Assembly: GCF_014656545.1 (NCBI RefSeq)
Contig: NZ_BNDS01000007.1
Span: 110,618 to 174,617 of the forward strand
Direction of reading: 5' to 3'
Length of the DNA: 64,000 bases
Source: Neobacillus kokaensis
GTDB taxonomy: Bacteria > Bacillota > Bacilli > Bacillales > Cytobacillaceae
Below the pieces are notes generated by a model. That model saw only the letters and a program-made list of their open reading frames with translations. It was not told the origin of the DNA and searched no databases. Positions 8,754-17,548 of this stretch are shown here, piece by piece (position 1 is the stretch's first letter; every line of letters starts with the position of its first letter). Made by a program: the position numbers and the translations under genes.

Positions 8754-9593
8754 TTAATCTCTTCGAAAGAATCCATAAACTCCAGTGGTCTGAATAATAT
8801 TTGTAAATGCATTCGGATCTACTTCTTTAATTACCCGTTCCAAATCAAATAATTCATAACGTGTAATGACAATCATCATTATGTCCCTTGTTTCGTTTGA
8901 GAAGGCACCTTTACCAGGAATCATCGTAATCCCTCTCACTAGTTTTGCATGAATCGCCTTTTTCATTTCATCTGCTTTTTTCGTGATAATAAAGGCGGTC
9001 AGTTTAGAATGCCTTGTATGAATTGTATCGATGACCCTTGTTGAAGTGTATAAGAACACAAGGGTATAAAGGGCTTTTTCCCAGCCATATAGAAATCCCG
9101 CCGTTAAAATAATGACACTGTTTAAAGCTAGCATATAAGGTCCTATCGGTCGATCCTTCATTCTCGAAAGCACCATGGCGATTATATCTAATCCTCCTGT
9201 AGATGCACCCCATTTCAAGGTAAACCCTACCCCGATTGCAATGATGACCCCTCCAAAAACGGCATTTAGCAAAATATCATGTGACATTTCCTTCACCGGT
9301 ATTATTTCTAAAAATAATGATGAAAGAACTACACTGATAAAACTGTAAATCGTAAATGATTTACCGACCTTTTTCCAGCCGAGAATAGCAACCGGAATAT
9401 TCAGTAATAACAATAAGAAGCCGATTGATATATGAATGGGCGTATAATCGGTTAACACCTTAGAAAGTAATTGAGCAATACCGGTAAAACCGCTTGAATA
9501 GACATTTGCAGGAATTAAAAATAAATTCATTCCTAGCGCCGTTAAAAAGGCTCCAGCAATTACGATACTGAATTTCTTTATTTCAAGCCACAA
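8754..9593 (-). CDS. yitT: YitT-family membrane protein (DUF161/DUF2179)
   Basis: A 279-aa membrane protein with five or six hydrophobic segments in residues 5-195 (YitT/DUF161) and a C-terminal soluble DUF2179 domain (about 215-275, GITMIPGKGAFS and IIQTTGVYGFFRRD). The family is widespread in Firmicutes and has no firmly established transport substrate. It is the first gene of a two-gene minus-strand operon with the BsuPI/Gmad2 gene and is divergent from degV, as in B. subtilis yitT/yitS. Confidence 0.88.
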   Translation of the reverse strand: MWLEIKKFSIVIAGAFLTALGMNLFLIPANVYSSGFTGIAQLLSKVLTDYTPIHISIGFLLLLLNIPVAILGWKKVGKSFTIYSFISVVLSSLFLEIIPVKEMSHDILLNAVFGGVIIAIGVGFTLKWGASTGGLDIIAMVLSRMKDRPIGPYMLALNSVIILTAGFLYGWEKALYTLVFLYTSTRVIDTIHTRHSKLTAFIITKKADEMKKAIHAKLVRGITMIPGKGAFSNETRDIMMIVITRYELFDLERVIKEVDPNAFTNIIQTTGVYGFFRRD

Positions 9594-9704
9594 AATGAAT
9601 TCCCCCTCATTTTTTCCTCCATAGCCATAAGAAGAATTGTATTTTTTAAATGAAACCGCTAAACTAAAGCTTGATAACGAATAGTTTGAAAGCAGGTGAG
9701 CTTC

Positions 9705-10562
9705 ATGCAGGTAAAAATACTAGCTGACAGCGCATGCGATTTACCAAAAAGTTTTTATGAAGAAAATAATGTCACACTGATTCCATTAAAGGTGTATATC
9801 GATGGCAGTGAATACGAAGACGTAAAAAATATTGATCCAAAAACAGTTTACGACTCGATCCGCCGCGGAAATGTTCCAAAGACATCTCAGGCATCACCGC
9901 TGCTATTTGAAGAAATCTTTACATCTATGGCGGAAAAGAACGAGGATGGAATTTACATCGCTTTTTCCTCGGAATTATCAGGAACATATTCTACCGCTGT
10001 TATGATTCTTGACCAAGTGAAGGAAAAATATCCAAATTTTAATTTAGCGATTATTGATACAAAATGTGCCTCATTAGGTCAGGGCTTAATTGTTATGGAA
10101 GCTGCACGTCTTGCAGCTGTTAATGCTCCAAAAGATAAAATTGTAAAAGATGTAGAATTTAAATGTAAGCATATGGAGCATCTTTTTACTGTCGAAGACC
10201 TTGATTATTTAGCGAAGGGCGGCCGCGTATCAAAAGCATCTGCCTTCCTAGGGGGATTATTGAATATAAAACCTGTTTTAAATGTGGAGGACGGAAAGCT
10301 TGTCCCGATTGAAAAAATTCGCGGTAAGAAAAAAGTTTTCCGCCGTTTAATTGAACTGATGCAGGAGCGCGGCACAAAAATGGAGCAGCAAGTAATCGGC
10401 CTCAGCCATGCGGATAATGAGGAAACGGCATTGGAAGTAAAAGCGATGATTGAAGAGGCGTTTCATCCAAAACAGGTTTATATTTCTTCTATTGGTTCAG
10501 CTATTGGAGCACATACAGGCGCAGGAACGATTGCTATTTTTTTCTTAAATAAATTACCATAA
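9705..10562 (+). CDS. DegV family (fatty-acid-binding, YitS-like) protein
   Basis: A 285-aa DegV-family protein; members bind a fatty acid and serve as FakB-type subunits with the kinase FakA. Seen here are ILADSACDLP at the N-terminus, the SSELSGTY motif that contacts the carboxylate, and GGRVSKASAFLG in the second domain. The ATG at 9705 is chosen because AGGTGA (9695-9699) precedes it. A GTG at 9696 lies inside that ribosome site and is unlikely to be the start. By position it corresponds to yitS. Confidence 0.88.
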   Translation: MQVKILADSACDLPKSFYEENNVTLIPLKVYIDGSEYEDVKNIDPKTVYDSIRRGNVPKTSQASPLLFEEIFTSMAEKNEDGIYIAFSSELSGTYSTAVMILDQVKEKYPNFNLAIIDTKCASLGQGLIVMEAARLAAVNAPKDKIVKDVEFKCKHMEHLFTVEDLDYLAKGGRVSKASAFLGGLLNIKPVLNVEDGKLVPIEKIRGKKKVFRRLIELMQERGTKMEQQVIGLSHADNEETALEVKAMIEEAFHPKQVYISSIGSAIGAHTGAGTIAIFFLNKLP

Positions 10563-10597
10563 GTAAAAAGAGCGAGGTAAAATCTCGCTCTTTTTAC
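10563..10597. terminator. Terminator after degV
   Basis: Perfect 14-bp stem GTAAAAAGAGCGAG / CTCGCTCTTTTTAC with a 7-base loop. Its right edge overlaps the last codon and stop of the convergent 45-aa gene. Confidence 0.88.
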
Positions 10598-10731
10598 TTA
10601 TGATCGGTTTTTTTGGAATACTGATTTTTCCCTGCCTGGCGGTTTTTTTCGCGCATCATATTTTTTTCATTACGCAGTGCATTATTGTCTTGTGCTTTTT
10701 TATCATTATCTGAAGTATGCGGCATGCTCAT
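10594..10731 (-). CDS. DUF3941-like small protein (45 aa)
   Basis: A 45-codon frame from ATG at 10731, with AAAGGGG just upstream. The product is very hydrophilic and rich in Lys, Asn and Arg (DNDKKAQDNNALRNEKNMM, ending KKTDHK), matching the pattern of the short DUF3941 proteins found in Bacillus. Such proteins lack a known function and are probably disordered. The stop codon sits inside the degV terminator stem. Confidence 0.75.
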   Translation of the reverse strand: MSMPHTSDNDKKAQDNNALRNEKNMMREKNRQAGKNQYSKKTDHK

Positions 10732-10798
10732 TACCCCTTTCAAATCACTTTATCCGATGTTAGTGTCTGTCAATTTGAAACAGGTTATGTAATGAATT

Positions 10799-11665
10799 TT
10801 ACGAATCCTTTTTTTCGTACGTCCAGCCGCCTTCCTGGTAAACCCTTCCTTCTTTAATTAACTTACCTAATGCCCGCTTAAAAGCTGCTTTACTTAGGCC
10901 GAACCGCTCCATTATATCCTCAGGCATGCTTTTATCGGTATACGGCATGGCACCGTTTCTGCTCATCAAATATTCATAAATACGAGCTGCATCTACATCC
11001 TGTGATTCTTGTTTTCTGGCAAGAAGGGACACATTAATTGTTCCATCCTCCTTAATATCAATGACCCGCCCTTCCACTTTTTCACCGAGTCGCGGTTCCT
11101 GGTTGCGCTGCGATTCATGAATGAACCCTTTAAACCCTTCAAGAGTAAAAATCCAGCTGCCGACTTTAGCCGTACGATAAATATAACCTTGGACATTTTT
11201 ATTAAAGCTTTCCCTTGTCGCTTTTGTTGAAATCGACTGAATTACTTGATCACTTGCAAGCTTTGCGTATAAGAGATAATTACGGTTTACCCGCAATGTA
11301 ATGAAGACCATGTCCCCCTCTTTAGGCCAGACTGACTTATGGGCCGGCAGGTCATCCTTCCCCAACAAGATATCCTTTTGCAGTCCAATATTTAAAAACA
11401 CCCCAATATCCGGTTTAACGTCTGTTACCTTCACCCATGCATAGCGTCCTACAGCTATCTCAGGAATCACAGTTGATGCCGTTGGCCGCCCTTCTGAATC
11501 AACATAAAGGAAAACCTCAATCTGCTCTCCTTCTTCAATTTCACGATGGGCTTCATTTTTATGTAATAACACGTCCTCATTTCCATCCGTTAAAAAAAAG
11601 CCAAATTCGGCTTTCCGTGCCACAGTTAATATCGTGGTTTGACCAACAAGTTCTTTCAATGACAT
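10799..11665 (-). CDS. cvfB: S1-domain RNA-binding protein CvfB (YitL)
   Basis: A 288-aa protein with tandem S1-like OB folds and a C-terminal winged-helix segment (DIMERFGLSKAAFKRALGKLIKEGRVYQ), the architecture of CvfB, a virulence-regulatory RNA-binding protein in staphylococci and YitL in B. subtilis. The start at 11665 is preferred because GGGGAG lies 6 bases before it; an in-frame ATG 18 bases earlier has no ribosome site. Monocistronic and divergent from yajQ. Confidence 0.9.
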   Translation of the reverse strand: MSLKELVGQTTILTVARKAEFGFFLTDGNEDVLLHKNEAHREIEEGEQIEVFLYVDSEGRPTASTVIPEIAVGRYAWVKVTDVKPDIGVFLNIGLQKDILLGKDDLPAHKSVWPKEGDMVFITLRVNRNYLLYAKLASDQVIQSISTKATRESFNKNVQGYIYRTAKVGSWIFTLEGFKGFIHESQRNQEPRLGEKVEGRVIDIKEDGTINVSLLARKQESQDVDAARIYEYLMSRNGAMPYTDKSMPEDIMERFGLSKAAFKRALGKLIKEGRVYQEGGWTYEKKDS

Positions 11666-11794
11666 GTCGAACTCCCCTTTCATTTGGAGCTTTGGCTTTA
11701 GGTTGTAAAACTACGGCTTATTTTACTATAATGTAGGCATGAAGGGAAACTTTAACAATAAATTTCAACATTCAGATAATATGGAGGTCTAGTT

Positions 11795-12286
11795 ATGTCT
11801 AAAGATAGTTCATTTGATATTGTATCCAAAGTAGATTTTTCCGAGGTTACAAATGCTATTTCACAAACAATGAAGGAAATTAGTACCCGCTATGATTTTA
11901 AAGGGAGCAAAAGTGAGGTTTCACTTGATAAAGAAGAACTTGTTCTCATATCTGATGATGAGTACAAAATGGATCAGCTAAAGGATGTCCTGCTTAGTAA
12001 ATTAATTAAAAGAGGTGTCCCGATTAAAAATCTTGATTACGGTAAAATTGAAAAAGCCTCAGGCGGTACAGTAAGACAACGAGCAAAGCTTGTACAAGGG
12101 ATTGATAAAGAAAATGCAAAAAAAATAAATACGATTATTAAAAATAGCGGGGTAAAGGTTAAAAGTCAAGTACAAGATGATCAAGTTCGTGTCAGCGGCA
12201 AAAGCCGAGACGACCTTCAGAAAATTATTTCGCTGGTTCGGGAAGCAGATTTAACTATTGATGTCCAATTTATTAATTATCGCTAA
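11795..12286 (+). CDS. yajQ: YajQ-family cyclic-di-GMP/nucleotide-binding protein (YitK)
   Basis: A 163-aa protein of the UPF0234/YajQ family with two RNP-like alpha/beta domains; typical segments are [13 protein letters not shown] at the N-terminus, [10 protein letters not shown], and [12 protein letters not shown] near the C-terminus. Some YajQ proteins bind cyclic di-GMP; the Bacillus role is unclear. GGAGG precedes the ATG. The gene ends in a good terminator hairpin. Confidence 0.93.
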   Translation: MSKDSSFDIVSKVDFSEVTNAISQTMKEISTRYDFKGSKSEVSLDKEELVLISDDEYKMDQLKDVLLSKLIKRGVPIKNLDYGKIEKASGGTVRQRAKLVQGIDKENAKKINTIIKNSGVKVKSQVQDDQVRVSGKSRDDLQKIISLVREADLTIDVQFINYR

Positions 12287-12293
12287 TATTCCA

Positions 12294-12325
12294 GGCATAA
12301 GGGTGCATCCTTATGCCATTTTTAT
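12294..12325 (+). terminator. Terminator of yajQ
   Basis: Stem GGCATAAGG / CCTTATGCC with a 6-base loop, followed by ATTTTTATTT. Confidence 0.8.
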
Positions 12326-12392
12326 TTCTTCTTATAATTCTTGCCTTTTTTCTAAAACTAACAAGTGTATTGGACAATTGGAGGTAGATATT

Positions 12393-13265
12393 ATGAGCAG
12401 CAATCAAAAACAGCAGAAACGGATATTTCCGCCGCAGCACCAAAACCGCCAGCCTGGTATTGAAAGTGAAATGAATCCAAGACCAATTACAGTTGACCCT
12501 AACTATCAAGCAGCTGGAAAACTATCAGGAAAAACAGCAATCGTTACTGGTGGTGACAGCGGGATTGGAAAATCTGCAGCGATTTATTTTGCCAAAGAAG
12601 GGGCAGATGTTGCCATTGCTTATTTAAATGAGCATCAGGATGCTGAGGAAACTAGGCAGCTTATTGAAGCAGAAGGCAGAAAATGCCTCCTGTTTGCCGG
12701 TGATATTGGAGATGAAGCTTATTGTAAGGAAATCGTTAATCAGACAATTGCTGCATTTGGCAAGCTTGATATTCTGGTTAACAATGCTGCAGAGCAGCAT
12801 CCACAAAACAGTTTATTGAATATCACAGCCGCCCAGCTGGAAAAGACATTTCGAACGAATATTTTTTCCTATTTTTATATGACAAAAATGGCCCTTCCCT
12901 ATTTAAAAAAAGGAGCCGTCATTATCAATACGGCATCGATTACTGCCTATAAAGGAAACGAGCAATTGCTCGATTATTCAGCAACAAAAGGAGCCGTTGT
13001 TTCCTTTACCCGCTCCTTGGCGGCATCTTTGGCAGCGCAGGGTATTCGCGTAAATGGAGTTGCACCAGGGCCGATTTGGACACCGCTGATTCCCTCCACC
13101 TTTCCGCCTGACCAAGTAGCCACTTTTGGCTCCACAACTCCAATGGGGCGGGCTGGAGAGCCGTGCGAGCTTGCACCATGCTATGTGTTTCTAGCATCAG
13201 ACGATTCCTCATATATCAGCGGTCAAATGTTTCACGTTAATGGCGGGACAATAATTAATGGATAG
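12393..13265 (+). CDS. Short-chain dehydrogenase/reductase (GspO/YhxD-like)
   Basis: A 290-aa classical SDR with an N-terminal extension of about 45 residues, the NAD(P)-binding TGGDSGIGK motif, NNAAEQ, and the catalytic YxxxK (YSATKGA). This longer N-terminus is typical of the B. subtilis stress/spore SDRs (YhdF, YhxD, GsiB-regulon GspO type). The ATG at 12393 follows TTGGAGGT; longer readings upstream have no ribosome site and overlap yajQ and its terminator. Substrate unknown. Confidence 0.88.
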   Translation: MSSNQKQQKRIFPPQHQNRQPGIESEMNPRPITVDPNYQAAGKLSGKTAIVTGGDSGIGKSAAIYFAKEGADVAIAYLNEHQDAEETRQLIEAEGRKCLLFAGDIGDEAYCKEIVNQTIAAFGKLDILVNNAAEQHPQNSLLNITAAQLEKTFRTNIFSYFYMTKMALPYLKKGAVIINTASITAYKGNEQLLDYSATKGAVVSFTRSLAASLAAQGIRVNGVAPGPIWTPLIPSTFPPDQVATFGSTTPMGRAGEPCELAPCYVFLASDDSSYISGQMFHVNGGTIING

Positions 13266-13271
13266 AGAGGA

Positions 13272-13307
13272 AAAAACACAGTGGAGGAAGTCCTCCCGCT
13301 GTGTTTT
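13272..13307. terminator. Bidirectional terminator
   Basis: Long imperfect hairpin (AAAACACAGTGGAGGA with its near-complement, 2-base loop) between the convergent SDR gene and the amylase-like gene; flanked by A6 and T4 runs. Confidence 0.8.
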
Positions 13308-14838
13308 AGTCATTTTTATTCCTTTTCCTTCTTTTTAATATCAAAAATAGAAATACAAAAACTAAGATGTAGACAACTATTAATGAGGCTACCAATGGAA
13401 TATTGATTCCCGACTTTTCAGTTAGAACATAGATTTCAGAGTGGTCACGGTCTAAAATCATAATATATCGGTCCTTATGACTGCGTACTATGTCTCCTGC
13501 AAGCAGGCCGCGAAGCTCTTTATTCTTTCCGCCTTCCAGCTGATCAGCCGTCAGCGTGACCTTTTGGGATTTATTTGTATTATTAACAGCTATTAAAGCT
13601 GTTTCTCCTTTATACTTGCGTTTGTATACTATCATCCCATCTTTATTGTAAAGCATTTCAAACGTGCCTCTTGTTAATGATGGTAATTGTCCCCTTAATT
13701 CACCAATTTGGGTAATGTAATCTATCAGTTCTTTTTCCGTTCGGAAATTCATTTGCCTTCGGTTATCAGGAATGCCGCTGCCATTTAAGGCAATTTCAGT
13801 GCCATAATAAACAATTGGAATTCCAGGTGTGGTATATAAATACGTTAAAGCTGTTTTCCAGCGTGATCCGGGAAATTGCCGTTTGTCGACAATATCATGG
13901 GTAAATCTTACCGTATTTTCATTGTCGAAAAAATTTGCCTGCAGAATCGATTTTTGATTACTGTTTGAAGCCTTAGTTTCTTTTGGCAGCGACTTGTCAG
14001 TCCCAGCGAAGACATTCCTCAGACCTTGAGCGCGTCCAAAATCCAACACACTGTCAACTCCGGCAGCTTGATATTTATTTACATCGACGGCAGTGCTTTT
14101 CGATGGTATCCCTAAAAGAAAAAAGTCTTTTTTTTCATTTTTAACTGCAAGGGAAAAATCATTCCAAAAGCTTCCGGGAACATGGTTAACATCTGGCAGG
14201 CTGTATCCATCAATATTAGTTTTCTTTATCCACCATTTTGCGGCATCGATTAAATATTTGCTTACTTCCGGATTTTCCTGATTCAAGTCTGGCAGACCAT
14301 CCACCCAGCCATTTTCAACCTGCTGCTGGTTATTCCAATCCTTTATTTCTTGTTCTGCATGAAACCAATCCTTCTTGTCAGCATCACTCGCCCATGGGTG
14401 GCTTTCTGCAACATTATTTGTAACAAAATCAAGCAGCACCCTCATTTTTCGCTTATGAGCTTCCTTTACAAGCTTTTTGAAAGTTTTCAGGGAACCAAAA
14501 TGCTCGTCCACTTTATAAAAATCAGTTACCCAATAACCGTGATAGCCATTCTTCGCATTATCAAAAATGGGTGTCAGCCTAATAGCTGTAAATCCCATAT
14601 CATGAATGTAGTCTAATCGATCAATAATACCTTGAAAATCACCGCCGTTATAGGCTAACGGGTTTTTCGCATCCACCTCTTTATCATTTTGTGTATCACC
14701 ATTATTAAAGCGGTCGATCATAATAGAATAGACGGTTTCATCCTGCCACAAACGGCCTTCTTTTTCTACCTTGGCATAGGCAGGAAAGGACGAACATAAT
14801 AAAACGATAATTAAAATGGGTATAATTCTTTTATTCAT
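13306..14838 (-). CDS. Membrane-anchored alpha-amylase-like GH13 protein, catalytic residues lost
   Basis: A 510-aa protein: signal peptide (residues 1-22, SFPAYA cleavage), a GH13 (beta/alpha)8 barrel with TTPGIPIVYYGTEIA (336-350) and IPDNRRQMNF, a C-terminal beta domain, and a membrane anchor (about 479-501) ending in KRRKRNKND. All GH13 conserved regions can be located, but the catalytic residues are replaced. Region II reads GYSLPDVNH (211-219), with Arg to Ser213 and nucleophile Asp to Pro215. Region III has Gly-Ile244 where Gly-Glu is expected. Region IV reads FFDNENTV, with His-Asp replaced by Glu307-Asn308. Region I ends NN142 instead of NH. The frame is intact, with a strong AAGGAGG start. 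It is best read as a cell-surface pseudoenzyme, perhaps a glucan-binding protein. Confidence 0.85.
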   Translation of the reverse strand: MNKRIIPILIIVLLCSSFPAYAKVEKEGRLWQDETVYSIMIDRFNNGDTQNDKEVDAKNPLAYNGGDFQGIIDRLDYIHDMGFTAIRLTPIFDNAKNGYHGYWVTDFYKVDEHFGSLKTFKKLVKEAHKRKMRVLLDFVTNNVAESHPWASDADKKDWFHAEQEIKDWNNQQQVENGWVDGLPDLNQENPEVSKYLIDAAKWWIKKTNIDGYSLPDVNHVPGSFWNDFSLAVKNEKKDFFLLGIPSKSTAVDVNKYQAAGVDSVLDFGRAQGLRNVFAGTDKSLPKETKASNSNQKSILQANFFDNENTVRFTHDIVDKRQFPGSRWKTALTYLYTTPGIPIVYYGTEIALNGSGIPDNRRQMNFRTEKELIDYITQIGELRGQLPSLTRGTFEMLYNKDGMIVYKRKYKGETALIAVNNTNKSQKVTLTADQLEGGKNKELRGLLAGDIVRSHKDRYIMILDRDHSEIYVLTEKSGINIPLVASLIVVYILVFVFLFLILKRRKRNKND

Positions 14839-15182
14839 GAAAAAATCCTCCTTAATCTACACCCATTTTAATCTATGAAAGTAGTTATTCCAAATTTTAT
14901 TATTCAAAATAGGTTTCTTACTTGTGGCCTGCCTATTTTATATAGGCTGGTAACATGACAAAGTATCAGAATGAACAAATTTAGAATACTTTAAATTAGG
15001 GGAAATTTCGGATTGACGCAATTTACGACTAATTGTTATCAAATGAAATTGAAACCTGTGATTAGACATTAACTGCCTTTCCTCCCCACCCAGCCTTTCA
15101 CAAAATTCCAACTAAATCAGGTTATAAAATTCCAGGAAGATGTCTAAAAAGAAAAATGAAGCATCTGGCATGGAGGTAAACA
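14839..15182. other. Intergenic region between the amylase-like gene and the DUF2777-like gene
   Basis: 344 bases without a supported gene. A weak promoter candidate for the right-hand gene is TTGACG (15013-15018), 17-base spacer, TTATCA (15036-15041). A small hairpin (GCCTAT / ATAGGC) lies at about 14930-14948. GGAGGT at 15173-15178 is the ribosome site of the next gene. No conserved RNA structure is recognised. Confidence 0.4.
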
Positions 15183-15746
15183 ATGAATCGACAACAACGA
15201 ATGCACCTTTATGATATTCAAAACAGAGCCTATACCGAGGGAACTGTTGAGCAAATAAATGATCAATGGATATTTTTTGATGAGGAAACGGAAGAGGCTT
15301 CCATGTTGGAGGATTTTCTCCAGCAAGAGATTGAAATTTTCCGGATGAATCGCTGGAAAAAAGGGGTCCTGTACGAAGCTGGGAAAGTTCGCATTGGAAA
15401 TGAAGTAATCATGCTTCGTGATCACGATTTGGTCAGAATTAGAAAGCATTTAATTTATTCGCTTGAGAGACTATTAGAGGGAATTAATGATGATGCCTTT
15501 TTCCAATTCGTTACTACATTAAACTCATTAAACTTTTCCATTTTTGATTGTATTTATTGTTACAACCATTTATCCTTTCTTTCCGATGAACATCGAAAAG
15601 ACGGGGTGAATTTTATGGTATTCGATAATCAAGACGAAATTTGTAATGTCCAGCATCACTTTTGCTATTATGAAAAAGTAAATGATCGATTTGAATTCAC
15701 AATAAATACCGGGAAGCGTTTGATTATTGAAAAATTAATATCTTAA
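15183..15746 (+). CDS. DUF2777-like uncharacterised Bacillaceae protein
   Basis: A 187-aa protein without signal peptide or membrane segment. It starts MNRQQRMHLYDIQNRAYTEG and has an unusual cysteine/aromatic stretch (IFDCIYCYNHLSFL) in its second half. It looks like the DUF2777 family limited to Bacillus relatives, but that is a resemblance, not a certain match. The ATG follows ATGGAGGTAAAC. A long terminator hairpin overlaps the convergent small gene. Confidence 0.7.
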   Translation: MNRQQRMHLYDIQNRAYTEGTVEQINDQWIFFDEETEEASMLEDFLQQEIEIFRMNRWKKGVLYEAGKVRIGNEVIMLRDHDLVRIRKHLIYSLERLLEGINDDAFFQFVTTLNSLNFSIFDCIYCYNHLSFLSDEHRKDGVNFMVFDNQDEICNVQHHFCYYEKVNDRFEFTINTGKRLIIEKLIS

Positions 15747-15794
15747 AAAGCAAAAGGCATGTTAGGGAGTCTCACTATATGCCTTTTGCTTTTT
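15745..15794. terminator. Long terminator hairpin
   Basis: 16-bp perfect stem AAAAAGCAAAAGGCAT / ATGCCTTTTGCTTTTT with an 18-base loop. It follows the DUF2777-like stop and contains the 3' end of the convergent 59-aa gene. Confidence 0.8.
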
Positions 15795-15941
15795 AAATTT
15801 AAACCCCAATATATTTTGCATAAAGCGATTTTGCTTCCATTTAAGAAGTACATCTATTACCTTATCTCCATCAGGATGAACTTCCACCGTAACCCCGCCG
15901 CAGATTTCTCCTAAGTTGGCAAACTCCTTCACTTTCACCAT
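15762..15941 (-). CDS. Small hypothetical protein (59 aa)
   Basis: ATG at 15941 is preceded by GGGAGAGGAGAT and opens a 59-codon frame (MVKVKEFANLGEICGGVTVE...). The strong ribosome site and plausible composition support translation. The product has one cysteine and a basic C-terminus (KFKKQKAY) encoded within the terminator hairpin of the opposite gene. Family not recognised. Confidence 0.6.
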   Translation of the reverse strand: MVKVKEFANLGEICGGVTVEVHPDGDKVIDVLLKWKQNRFMQNILGFKFKKQKAYSETP

Positions 15942-15993
15942 ATCTCCTCTCCCTATTATCTAAAATTAAAATCCTACTTATAACTTGTCTATT

Positions 15994-16030
15994 AAAAAAG
16001 CTGTCGACGAATCTTCGCCTAACAGCTTTT
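15994..16030 (-). terminator. Terminator of yisL
   Basis: Hairpin AAAAGCTGT / ACAGCTTTT with a 17-base loop containing CGA/TCG, and a T run on the minus strand; located 6 bases past the yisL stop. Confidence 0.7.
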
Positions 16031-16035
16031 CATCT

Positions 16036-16398
16036 TTATTTTACATACAAAATGGACATTGGAAGCTCAACAAAGCCTAAATAAAGTACAAGCGCCCAAG
16101 CAATAATAAATTGAATCCAAAAAACAGAAGTTCTGCGCTTATTAGCAGCACGGCTTAGTATCATTTCAAAAAGACCAATAATCCATAAACCAACAACTGC
16201 CTTTAAAATATACATTACACTAATATTAGATACCATGAAAAGCAGTCCAACACCTGTTGCAATAATAAGCAGGTAAAGTACCCTTAAAATCATTTGGACA
16301 ATTTTAGCTCCTTTAGCCTTGCCTCCCGATTGTAAAAGAAGGGCAACAATAAATAAAATAAGAGCTAAAGCCCAGGCTGTAACGTGGCCATGTATCAT
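16036..16398 (-). CDS. yisL: YisL family (DUF1516) membrane protein
   Basis: A 120-aa integral membrane protein with four predicted transmembrane segments (about residues 6-24, 38-57, 62-82, 96-115), matching the DUF1516/YisL family in length and composition. It is adjacent to yisK as in B. subtilis. A GGAGG-type site precedes the ATG. Function unknown. Confidence 0.87.
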   Translation of the reverse strand: MIHGHVTAWALALILFIVALLLQSGGKAKGAKIVQMILRVLYLLIIATGVGLLFMVSNISVMYILKAVVGLWIIGLFEMILSRAANKRRTSVFWIQFIIAWALVLYLGFVELPMSILYVK

Positions 16399-16510
16399 GT
16401 ATTTTCCTCCTATGTATCATAGTCGAAACTATCATAACATAGGCAATTAAAAATTACGAAGAAAAGGTAGTTAAATATGGTATCAATTAAAGTAATATTG
16501 AATTACTCCA

Positions 16511-17419
16511 TTACCCCTCAACATAATTAACTAGCGTTCCAATTTTTTCAACCGTTATTTCTATTTTATCACCAGGCTTTAAAAACTTTGGCGGTTTCAA
16601 ACCTTTGCCCACACCCGCAGGGGTTCCTGTAGCGATGATATCACCTGGCTCAAGTGTCATTCCTGCGGATAATACAGAAATAATTTCTTCCACTGGAAAA
16701 ATAAATTGGTTTGTATTAGCGCTTTGTCTTACCTCACCGTTAACTTTTGTCTCAATATTTAAATGATTGGGATTGTCAACCATGCTTTTATGTACAATCC
16801 ACGGACCCATTGGACAGGTAGTATCTAAACTTTTTCCGATAAAAAATTGCTTATGCCTTGATTGAAGGTCTCTTGCCGTTACATCATTAACAATTGTATA
16901 TCCAAAAACGTAATCCAGCGCTTCTTCGCGTTTAATGCCACGGCCCTTTTTGCCAATAACCACTGCCAATTCCCCTTCATAATCAAGCTGATCTGTTACA
17001 GTTTGATGATTTAATACTACATTGTTCGGACCTGTAACAGTCGTCGGTGCTTTAGTAAAAACCATGACATGTTCAGGAATATCGGCGGCACTTCCCAATT
17101 CAATAGCGTGCTCAGCGTAGTTTTTACCGACACAAAAAATATTTTTAGCCGGCCTTGGAATTGGAGCAAGCACGGTTACCTTATCCATTGACACGTAAAA
17201 TGAATCAGGCTTCTCCTGTGATTGCACCCAATCCACTAATTTTTTTACCTTGCTAATGAAATCCTCACCTGCAGCAATGCAATCAATCATCGATGCCGGA
17301 ATAGTCTTCTGGTCTTTCATAGCCTCTTCCGCTTTATGTATTAAAAGGATTTTCTCCAATCCATCGTCGATTAATCCAACAAGAATTTCCTCCATTTTTT
17401 TTACTGTTACAAATTTCAA
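16511..17419 (-). CDS. yisK: Fumarylacetoacetate hydrolase family protein YisK
   Basis: A 302-aa FAH-fold enzyme. YisK of B. subtilis has been described as an oxaloacetate decarboxylase that interacts with the cell-shape machinery; substrate here is inferred from that. Motifs: FCVGKNYAEHAIELG, the metal-binding EGELAVVIGKKG segment, and IIATGTPAGVGKG. A TTG start at 17419 is chosen: GAGGTGATC lies just before it, the resulting N-terminus (MKFVTVKKM) and length fit YisK (301 aa), and the GTG at 17428 is inside that ribosome site. Confidence 0.9.
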   Translation of the reverse strand: MKFVTVKKMEEILVGLIDDGLEKILLIHKAEEAMKDQKTIPASMIDCIAAGEDFISKVKKLVDWVQSQEKPDSFYVSMDKVTVLAPIPRPAKNIFCVGKNYAEHAIELGSAADIPEHVMVFTKAPTTVTGPNNVVLNHQTVTDQLDYEGELAVVIGKKGRGIKREEALDYVFGYTIVNDVTARDLQSRHKQFFIGKSLDTTCPMGPWIVHKSMVDNPNHLNIETKVNGEVRQSANTNQFIFPVEEIISVLSAGMTLEPGDIIATGTPAGVGKGLKPPKFLKPGDKIEITVEKIGTLVNYVEG

Positions 17420-17491
17420 TACGATCACCTCAAAATAATTTTAACAATAAACTGAACAATCACACAAATATAAAATTTGGGCGAATGAATC

Positions 17492-17518
17492 ACATTACAT
17501 CTGCCTATACATAAGATG
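17492..17518 (+). promoter_or_regulatory. gerPA: Candidate sigma-K promoter of the gerP operon
   Basis: AC at 17492-17493 and CATAAGATG at 17510-17518 resemble the sigma-K consensus AC-N16/17-CATANNNTA with one mismatch. The gerP operon of Bacillus is known to be transcribed by sigma-K in the mother cell, and this lies 30 bases before gerPA. Confidence 0.5.
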
Positions 17519-17548
17519 ACAGTAGAATAATAACGAAGGGTGTTGTCC

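Noticed and set aside
12258..12392. Longer N-terminus for the SDR gene
   Set aside because: It would overlap yajQ and its terminator; TTGGAGGT marks the ATG at 12393.
14839..15182. Riboswitch or T-box leader in the longest gap of the left half
   Set aside because: No conserved riboswitch core, T-box motif or antiterminator is visible.
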